A stretch of DNA of 64,000 bases. Origin: Paenibacillus odorifer (GTDB lineage: Bacteria > Bacillota > Bacilli > Paenibacillales > Paenibacillaceae). Shown here piece after piece: positions 58,464 to 64,000 of this stretch. The stretch spans positions 3,224,001-3,288,000 of the forward strand of contig NZ_CP009428.1 in assembly GCF_000758725.1 (NCBI RefSeq). Reading direction: 5' to 3'. Made by a program: the position numbers and the translations under genes. The notes beneath the pieces were generated by a model. It did no database searches. It was not told the DNA's origin and was given only the letters and a program-made list of their open reading frames with translations. Within the stretch, counting starts at the first letter, position 1, and each line of letters opens with the position of its first letter.

Positions 58464-59009
58464 ATGAAAAGAAATATCTTGCTGGTATCTGGAGCGGCGG
58501 TTGTTGCATTAGGTGCGTATTTGTTATTGGGAGGTATCGACAAGGATACGCCCTCAGCACAAGATACAACCGACATTAAGCAATTAGTGCAAGAATATAG
58601 TTCAAGCAGTATGGAAAACCTGTCCGCTTCTATCACTTCTGAGCAACTTATTGTAACCGATAGTAACAATAAAGAGAAAACTTACGACTTGCCTAAAGAT
58701 GAGTTTTTTGTTTCTATAGCTCCATATGTGGAGAATACGCATCCTTGCGCTACACATAGCTTGACCGGCTGCCAAGGGGAATTAACGGATGATGAGTTTA
58801 AAGTATATATCGAAGACAGCGAAGGCAATGTGATTGTGGATAAAGAAATGAAATCGCTATCTAACGGATTTATTGATCTTTGGTTGCCCCGGGACAAAAA
58901 ATATAACGTAACCATTGAGCAGGACGGAAAAGCAGCAAAATCTGAACTTTCCACTTTTAAGAGTGATAATACATGTGTTACCACTATGCAATTGGCAGAA
59001 AGTATCTAA
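58464..59009 (+). CDS. cueP: CueP family metal-binding protein
   Basis: A 181-residue exported protein held by an N-terminal membrane segment (about 5-25). The conserved motif H93-P-C95-A-T-H98-S-L-T-G-C103-QGEL and the late C171 in NTCVTT match CueP, the periplasmic copper-binding protein first known from Salmonella. In a Gram-positive it would bind copper at the outer membrane face. AAGGAGATGA precedes the ATG. It lies behind a 24-bp palindrome. With the CopL-like lipoprotein at 14448 this is the second copper-type surface protein in the window. Confidence 0.88.
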   Translation: MKRNILLVSGAAVVALGAYLLLGGIDKDTPSAQDTTDIKQLVQEYSSSSMENLSASITSEQLIVTDSNNKEKTYDLPKDEFFVSIAPYVENTHPCATHSLTGCQGELTDDEFKVYIEDSEGNVIVDKEMKSLSNGFIDLWLPRDKKYNVTIEQDGKAAKSELSTFKSDNTCVTTMQLAESI

Positions 59010-59145
59010 AAAGTTGTAGAGAGAAGACTTGGAAAGCGAATGCTCAGGAGGATGTTTCTTAAGCGATGTCGAATTCGTTATTCATAGTCCAATCTGATCT
59101 TCCTTCTGATGTATTCTGTGTCGGACTTTCGCCAAATGTCCATCG

Positions 59146-59328
59146 TATCGGACTCCATTGCAGCTATTTTAGATTTTCGCAGCATTTTTCAAGCTTATCG
59201 GACTGCATAGCTCTTATTGGGTTGTAATGGCACAGAATCGGAGTGTTTTTAGGGAAATAGCTGCATCTGGGTCCGATAACCTGGTGAAATGCCATAAATC
59301 TTCGAAATAAGAGCCTCACGGTCCGATC
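59146..59328. repeat. interspersed intergenic repeat units (region 2)
   Basis: Within the 412-bp gene-free gap 59010-59421 lie four degenerate copies of a unit of about 25 bp, two on each strand. Left copies 59146-59170 (TATCGGACTCCATTGCAGC) and 59194-59218 are matched in inverted form by 59254-59278 (ATAGCTGCATCTGGGTCCGA) and 59304-59328. The unit is the same family as region 1 at 25481-25815 (shared CATCTGGGTCCGA). The gap holds no gene and no clear terminator for cueP. Confidence 0.8.
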
Positions 59329-59421
59329 CAGCGGAGAGTTAGAAACTGTTTGGGAAAAGGAACAAAAGTATCACACGAATGATCAAAAGAAATTGCTTTA
59401 CAGAAGAGAGGAGAGAGATGA

Positions 59422-59934
59422 ATGGTTAAAGAGCTGATCATTGGGGATGTTTTGCAGGAGTTGGCTGGTACGCGTCGGATACTGGAGAAGCTGCCTCAGG
59501 AGCATATGACATGGAAACCACACTCTAAGTCAATGAGCCTGGGTGGGCTGGCCACACATCTTGTTAACCTTCTGAGCTGGCAATCCGCAATTCTTCTTTA
59601 CTCGGAGTTTGATTTGGCAACCGTGGCATACCGACGAGAAGCACTGGAGAGTCCCGATGCGATTCTACAAGAGTTCGACCTGAAAGCTCGTGAGATAGAG
59701 GAATTAATTACTGCAAGCAATGTGGAGATGCTCGGCGCCGAGTGGACCTTGCGGAACGGGGAGCAGATCATCCGTCGTCAGACCCGGGCTGCTGCGCTTC
59801 GTACCATCGGATTGAATCACATGGTTCACCACCGGGCACAGCTTGGAGTATATTTGCGGCTGCTTGACGTGCCGGTACCTGGTCTTTATGGACCCTCGGC
59901 TGATGAATTAGAATTAGCAAACGGGGAAGTTTGA
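59422..59934 (+). CDS. DinB family protein
   Basis: A 170-residue four-helix-bundle protein of the DinB/DUF1572-like family. Expected metal-ligand positions are seen: His in LATHLVNLLSWQ (about residue 45) and the HxxxH pair in NHMVHHRAQLGVYLRLLD (about 133-150). The closing VPVPGLYGPSADE motif is typical. DinB-like proteins are metal-dependent thiol transferases or of unknown role. GAGGAGAG precedes the ATG. Single gene after the repeat region. Confidence 0.9.
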   Translation: MVKELIIGDVLQELAGTRRILEKLPQEHMTWKPHSKSMSLGGLATHLVNLLSWQSAILLYSEFDLATVAYRREALESPDAILQEFDLKAREIEELITASNVEMLGAEWTLRNGEQIIRRQTRAAALRTIGLNHMVHHRAQLGVYLRLLDVPVPGLYGPSADELELANGEV

Positions 59935-60091
59935 TTAGTGAGGAAGCCCTACACTGCCAAGTAAGTTCAAGATATAGCTCTTACTTTATATATTGGAGTA
60001 TTAAGTTACTTCCAAACATACGGTAATGGGCTTATTTGCTTTTTTCTAGCACTACACTAAATAAAACTCATGGAGGATCGGGAGGTTTGGG

Positions 60092-60138
60092 TTGACACTT
60101 TAGTTAATTTGGAGATATTATAGATTCATTAAATCTAT
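60092..60138 (+). promoter_or_regulatory. promoter and dyad upstream of the TrxB-like gene
   Basis: -35 TTGACA (60092-60097), 18-base spacer, -10 TATTAT (60116-60121), then a dyad ATAGATT (60120-60126) and AATCTAT (60132-60138) just downstream of the -10, over the start of transcription. A repressor site is plausible. Confidence 0.6.
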
Positions 60139-60213
60139 GATGTAACAGATATTTTTTTGATTTAATAATAGATAAAAAGAGTCTTTAATATCTGCATATA
60201 GGAGATGATTCAT

Positions 60214-61122
60214 ATGATTTACGATTGCATTATTGTTGGTGGTGGACCCGCAGGCTTGAACGCAGCCCTTGTTCTTGGTAGGGCAAGACGAAAAGTAGCT
60301 TTAATTGATAATAATCAGCCAAGAAATGCTGTTACCCATGCGTCATATGGTTTTATTACAAGAGACGGGGTTACACCAGCCGAGTTTCGTCGTATTGCGT
60401 ATGAGGAGGTACTACGTTATCCGTCAGTTGAGCATATCCAGACTGAGATTATTTCGATTAACAAAAATGATTCTGGATTTGCAGTACTTGATTCGTTTGG
60501 TCGTCACATTGAAGCTCGCAGATTGATTTTGGCGACTGGGTTAAAGGAGGTCCTTCCTGAGATAGAGGGCCTACGTCCATTATACGGAAAAAGTCTGTTT
60601 AATTGCCCGTATTGTGACGGCTGGGAATTACGAGATCAACCCCTTGTCGTTGTTTGCGAAAATCCACATATTTTTCATATGGCAAAGATGCTGCTCAATT
60701 GGAGTAAAGATTTGGTTATCTGCACGAACGGCAAGACATTCCTTTCAGATGAACAGAAAAAAAGTCTTGAGGCCAAGGGGGTTGTAGTCAAAGAATCATT
60801 AGTTTCCTCTTTTATGGGTCATGACGGGCAACTTCAGGCGGTTCGTTTTGCGGATGGTACTGAGATCATAAGAACGGGAGGGTTTATTGCTCCGAATTTG
60901 ATCCAAACGGCATCGATCGTAGATCATTTGGCTGTAGAGCGGAATGATTCTGGTGGGTTTAGCACAGATGGTGCGGGGAGAACCTCGATTCCAGGATTAT
61001 ATTCGGCTGGAGATGTTTCTTATTTTATGCCTTCTCAGCTAGTGTTTGCCGCGGCTGACGGGAGTCGGACAGCTATGAGTGTAAATATGGATCTTACAGA
61101 AGAAGAATTTGAACTTTTTTAA
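60214..61122 (+). CDS. thioredoxin reductase-like FAD/NAD(P) oxidoreductase
   Basis: A 302-residue flavoprotein of the class-II thioredoxin reductase fold. FAD motif IIVGGGPAGLNAALVLGRA (about 6-24), the redox-active CPYC (NCPYCDGWEL, about residue 134) and the C-terminal FAD motif GLYSAGDVSYFMPSQL are present. The CxxC suggests dithiol reduction or oxidation. This branch includes enzymes beyond true TrxB, such as thiol oxidases of secondary metabolism, and no thioredoxin gene is adjacent. ATG 60214 is ten bases after AGGAG; ATG 60205 is too close to it. Confidence 0.88.
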   Translation: MIYDCIIVGGGPAGLNAALVLGRARRKVALIDNNQPRNAVTHASYGFITRDGVTPAEFRRIAYEEVLRYPSVEHIQTEIISINKNDSGFAVLDSFGRHIEARRLILATGLKEVLPEIEGLRPLYGKSLFNCPYCDGWELRDQPLVVVCENPHIFHMAKMLLNWSKDLVICTNGKTFLSDEQKKSLEAKGVVVKESLVSSFMGHDGQLQAVRFADGTEIIRTGGFIAPNLIQTASIVDHLAVERNDSGGFSTDGAGRTSIPGLYSAGDVSYFMPSQLVFAAADGSRTAMSVNMDLTEEEFELF

Positions 61123-61191
61123 CGAATTATGGGTAGGAAGTTGAAAATAATAAGTATGCATGATAACATAATTACAAATTAATGATCGGAG

Positions 61192-61401
61192 TTGAAAAGT
61201 ATAGTGTAGTAATTATTCTTGCGTCCTATGATGAATAAAACAACAACAATGGTTTATTTCGTTTGTTTTATTCTTTGTATGCAAGAAAGTTACTACTTCT
61301 TTTCACTCGAAAATATATCCATATCTAACTCCATTTGGGGCTGGATTTGCTGTATTTATTTGAGTCACAAGAAAGTAACTTTCTTGTGGCTTTTATTTTT
61401 T
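61192..61401 (+). promoter_or_regulatory. promoter, leader and attenuator of the Lsa-type gene
   Basis: TTGAAA (61192-61197) and TATTCT (61214-61219) form a possible promoter. The leader of about 195 bases ends in an intrinsic terminator before the coding region: CACAAGAAAG (61366-61375), TAA, CTTTCTTGTG (61379-61388), then GCTTTTATTTTTT. The upstream segment GTTACTACTTCTT (61289-61301) can pair with AAGAAAGTAAC of the terminator's left arm, giving an antiterminator. Short frames beginning near 61228 could be the sensing leader peptide. Drug-induced ribosome stalling as the switch is inferred from other ABC-F resistance genes. Confidence 0.72.
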
Positions 61402-61422
61402 AAAATACAGGAGGATTATTTT

Positions 61423-62904
61423 ATGTCATTAATAAATGTCACAAATCTAACCTTTGCCTATGAAGGCAGCTACGATAACATATTTGAGAACGTAAACTTT
61501 CAAATCGATACCGATTGGAAATTAGGTTTCACAGGGAGAAATGGTCGAGGAAAGACTACATTTCTTAGCTTATTGCTTGGAAAGCATGAATACAGCGGTA
61601 ATATTTCTGCTCATGTCAGCTTTGAATATTTCCCTTTTCAGGTGAATAACAAGGAGCTTAACACCATAGATGTGATCAGCGAGATTTTTCCGGATTATAT
61701 TCATTGGAAGTTAATGCGTGAGCTTTCTTTGCTAAAGGTTTCTGAGGATGTGTTATATCGTCCCTTTGATTCATTGTCTAACGGAGAGCAGACGAAAGTG
61801 CTGTTAGCCACATTATTCATTAAGGAAAATAGCTTCCTGTTGATTGATGAACCTACAAATCATTTGGATATGACGGCAAGAAAGCTTGTCAGTGATTACC
61901 TCAATTCAAAAAGTGGATATATTCTGGTTTCTCACGACAGATCCTTTCTTGATAATTGTGTGGACCACATCTTGTCAATCAACAAAACCAATATAGAGAT
62001 TCAAAAGGGCAATTTTTCTAGCTGGTGGGAGAATAAAGTCAGACAAGATAACTTTGAGTTAGCAGAAGACGAAAAACTTAGAAGAGATATCAAACGCTTG
62101 TCAGCATCATCTAAACGGACAGGTAACTGGTCACATGAGGTGGAAAAAACTAAAAACGGAACTAGAAATTCTGGATCTAAGTTAGATAAAGGTTATGTTG
62201 GGCACAAGGCCGCTAAAATGATGAAACGCTCTAAAGCCATCGAGCAAAGACAGCAATCTGCCATCAACGAAAAGTCTAAGCTTCTTAAAAATATTGAAAA
62301 TTCTGAGAACTTAGAGATTACGCAGCTTGCTTATCATAAACGTCATCTTGCGGAGCTGGACAATGTTTCGGTTTTTTACGGAGAGAAAAGGGTATGTTCA
62401 GAAGTAAGCTTTACCATTGAGCAGGGGGAGAGAATAACACTCTCGGGTAAAAATGGTTCCGGGAAATCAAGTATCATCAAATTGATCTGCGGTGAGGAGA
62501 TAGATTATACCGGCACCTTCACTAAGGATAGCCAGCTTATCATTTCCTACGTATCGCAAGACACTTCTGATCTACGGGGCGATTTAACAGATTATGCTAG
62601 AGAGAATGGGATAGATGAAAGTCTTTTTAAATCTATTCTGCGAAAGCTTGATTTCTCCAGAATTCAATTTGATAAGGATATTTCCACATACAGTGGCGGC
62701 CAAAAGAAAAAAGTCCTGATCGCCAAAAGTCTTAGTGAAAAAGCTCATTTGTATATTTGGGATGAACCGCTTAATTTTATTGATGTTATTTCACGTATGC
62801 AAATTGAAGAGCTATTGCTTGAATATACACCAACACTCGTTTTTGTGGAGCATGATCGCGAATTTTGCCATAATGTTGCCACGAAGATCATTGAACTTAG
62901 CTGA
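61423..62904 (+). CDS. Lsa-type ABC-F ribosomal protection protein
   Basis: A 493-residue ABC-F protein with two ATPase domains and no TM. Walker A motifs are GRNGRGKT (about 39-46) and GKNGSGKS (about 343-350). The first signature is LSNGEQTK, an LSN form seen in Lsa/Vga-like factors; the second is YSGGQKKK. Walker B motifs are LLIDEPTNHLD and LYIWDEPLNF. Opening residues LINVTNLTFAYEGSYDNIFE strongly recall Lsa proteins that dislodge lincosamides, pleuromutilins and streptogramin A from ribosomes. ATG 61423, after AGGAGGA; the open frame upstream is attenuator leader, not protein. Confidence 0.9.
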   Translation: MSLINVTNLTFAYEGSYDNIFENVNFQIDTDWKLGFTGRNGRGKTTFLSLLLGKHEYSGNISAHVSFEYFPFQVNNKELNTIDVISEIFPDYIHWKLMRELSLLKVSEDVLYRPFDSLSNGEQTKVLLATLFIKENSFLLIDEPTNHLDMTARKLVSDYLNSKSGYILVSHDRSFLDNCVDHILSINKTNIEIQKGNFSSWWENKVRQDNFELAEDEKLRRDIKRLSASSKRTGNWSHEVEKTKNGTRNSGSKLDKGYVGHKAAKMMKRSKAIEQRQQSAINEKSKLLKNIENSENLEITQLAYHKRHLAELDNVSVFYGEKRVCSEVSFTIEQGERITLSGKNGSGKSSIIKLICGEEIDYTGTFTKDSQLIISYVSQDTSDLRGDLTDYARENGIDESLFKSILRKLDFSRIQFDKDISTYSGGQKKKVLIAKSLSEKAHLYIWDEPLNFIDVISRMQIEELLLEYTPTLVFVEHDREFCHNVATKIIELS

Positions 62905-63084
62905 TATTTTTAACATCGATTGAAAATTTCCAACTCTAACAGACCAATATTATTATATTAATAAAGATAATTATTATATATATTACAGTTATCCAATGTA
63001 CTATAATGGTATAGTTAAACTTTATGATATGTAATTGATGCCTAAAGAAACAACCTATAGAATTGAACAACAGGAGGAAACAAG

Positions 63085-64000
63085 TTGAGTACACAGAGTG
63101 TGGGAATTCCATTAGAAGGTTTTGCAGAATTTAGCCGAACGGTAGCCGCTGAAGGTGCGGTACTGTTGAAGAATGATCATCAGGTGCTTCCGCTTGGTGA
63201 AAATGATAATGTTGCTGTATTTGGCAGAACTCAAGTGAATTATTATCGCAGTGGTACTGGTTCGGGCGGTAGTGTTCATGTTACTTATACGACCAACCTG
63301 CTAGGCGGTCTTCGCAGTAAAAAGAACCTTACGGTCAACGAAGATTTGGCAGCAGTATATGAGAAGTGGATTGCGCAAAATCCATTTGATAATGGTGGCG
63401 GCGTTTGGGCTGCAGAGCCATGGAACCAGAAGGAAATGCTTTTATCCGACGAATTGGTAGCAGAGGCTAGAAGAAAATCGAACAAAGCAATCATTGTAAT
63501 CGGACGTACAGCAGGAGAAGATCAGGATAATGTCGATGGTTCAGGGAGCTACCAACTAACAGCTGATGAAAAGGCGATGCTGAAGCAGGTAACTACATAT
63601 TTTGAGCAAACGATTGTTGTACTGAACGTCTCTAATATTATTGATATGAGCTGGCTAAACGATGAAAGTTATAAAAATCCGATTTCGTCTGTCATCTACT
63701 CTTGGCAGGGGGGAATGGAAGGTGGTAATGCAATTGCGGACGTGCTGGCCGGAGAAGTGACTCCAAGCGGTAAATTAACAGACACGATCGCATATTCCAT
63801 CAACGATTACCCGTCAACACATAACTACGGCAATGAATTTACAAACCTTTATCAGGAAGATATCTATGTTGGTTATCGCTATTTCGAGACATTTTGCCCA
63901 GAAAAGGTTCAATATGAGTTTGGTTATGGAATATCGTATACCAAGTTTAAGCTCGAGCCAGAAGAAGCAAAACTTATTAACAAAGCTGGCGAACTAAATG
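63085..64000 (+). CDS. glycoside hydrolase family 3 enzyme, permuted, partial
   Basis: The gene runs off the window; 305 codons are present with no stop. TTG start, GGAGG eight bases before. The N-terminus is already the GH3 C-terminal (beta-sheet) domain: VAAEGAVLLKND.QVLPL, VIVIGRTAGEDQDNVDG (in part), VIYSWQGGMEGGNAIADVLA, GEVTPSGKLTDTI, then YVGYRYFETF. Placing this domain before the catalytic barrel is the known permuted order of some Firmicute beta-glucosidases, so the nucleophile-bearing barrel should lie beyond 64000. Likely a cytoplasmic beta-glycosidase; no signal peptide. Confidence 0.85.
   Translation, partial: MSTQSVGIPLEGFAEFSRTVAAEGAVLLKNDHQVLPLGENDNVAVFGRTQVNYYRSGTGSGGSVHVTYTTNLLGGLRSKKNLTVNEDLAAVYEKWIAQNPFDNGGGVWAAEPWNQKEMLLSDELVAEARRKSNKAIIVIGRTAGEDQDNVDGSGSYQLTADEKAMLKQVTTYFEQTIVVLNVSNIIDMSWLNDESYKNPISSVIYSWQGGMEGGNAIADVLAGEVTPSGKLTDTIAYSINDYPSTHNYGNEFTNLYQEDIYVGYRYFETFCPEKVQYEFGYGISYTKFKLEPEEAKLINKAGELN

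Noticed and set aside
61222-61227. CGTCCT resembling the ECF -10 motif before the Lsa-type gene
   Set aside because: No AAC/TTTTT element lies at the right distance upstream, unlike promoters A to C.
61219-61422. 68-codon N-terminal extension of the Lsa-type protein
   Set aside because: The stretch contains the intrinsic terminator and T-run of an attenuator, and a strong ribosome binding site precedes ATG 61423; it is leader RNA.
1-64000. CRISPR arrays, tRNA/rRNA genes, prophage or insertion-sequence genes
   Set aside because: No regularly spaced repeats, cloverleaf-like genes, transposase, integrase or phage structural frames were found in the window.

Overview
The window looks like a chromosomal segment of a Paenibacillus-type, spore-forming, low-GC Gram-positive bacterium. 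The support is strong AGGAGG-type ribosome binding sites, frequent TTG and GTG starts, an OatA/SigV/RsiV-like lysozyme-stress locus, a SleB-type cortex hydrolase, a catabolite (cre) site, a GH87-type glucanase with discoidin and CARDB modules, and a Lsa-type ABC-F protein. No rRNA, tRNA, CRISPR array, prophage or intact insertion sequence was seen. Genes sit in small operons separated by clear hairpin terminators. This reads as accessory, environment-sensing chromosome rather than a mobile island.

Layout. 0-8 kb: a divergent TetR/SDR pair, a GNAT enzyme, then an intramembrane-sensing two-component system and an ABC transporter (Bce/MacB-like) whose promoter carries four helically phased 11-bp repeats. 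8-15 kb: a lone protoporphyrinogen oxidase gene (hemY), a small CD3324-type gene behind a leader peptide with alternative RNA pairings, a secreted protein of unknown function, a DUF2935 protein, two GNATs, a SleB-like hydrolase and a YdhK/CopL-like lipoprotein. 15-20.8 kb: a MarR/MFS drug-efflux pair, a MoxR ATPase with a metallopeptidase-VWA partner, and a Nudix hydrolase. 20.8-25.5 kb: a lysozyme-response cluster (secreted DUF3298 protein, OatA, SigV-like sigma, RsiV-like anti-sigma) in which three transcription units share one ECF-type promoter motif. 25.5-33.4 kb: interspersed repeats, a kinase-like ATPase, an ABC-F protein, an AraC regulator, ribonuclease J, a GNAT, and a TetR/paired-SMR efflux operon with an operator inside its promoter. 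33.6-37.3 kb: a large secreted GH87-type glucanase under a cre site. 37.5-46.6 kb: DUF1801, a second MarR/MFS pair, a LuxR regulator, a saccharopine-dehydrogenase-like reductase, APS kinase, an iron-sulfur-flavoprotein-like reductase and a 794-residue protein with two tandem class I isoprenoid-synthase domains. 46.6-57.2 kb: a second ECF sigma/anti-sigma pair, a HAD phosphatase, NhaC, an Eis-like acetyltransferase, a coiled-coil protein, a broken nfo gene, an M23 peptidase and a second two-component system. 57.3-64 kb: a quinone-reductase-like SDR and CueP, each behind a strong palindromic operator, more interspersed repeats, a DinB protein, a TrxB-like oxidoreductase, an attenuated Lsa-type ABC-F gene and the start of a domain-permuted GH3 glycosidase that runs off the window.

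The common theme is defence and envelope homeostasis: antimicrobial-peptide ABC transport, lysozyme resistance, two MFS pumps, an SMR pump, ribosome protection and copper handling, each with a local regulator or a recognisable cis-element. The features most worth following up are the tandem isoprenoid-synthase protein, the MoxR/metallopeptidase-VWA pair with a degenerate duplicated metal site, the leader/attenuator before the CD3324-type gene, and the shared ECF promoter set.
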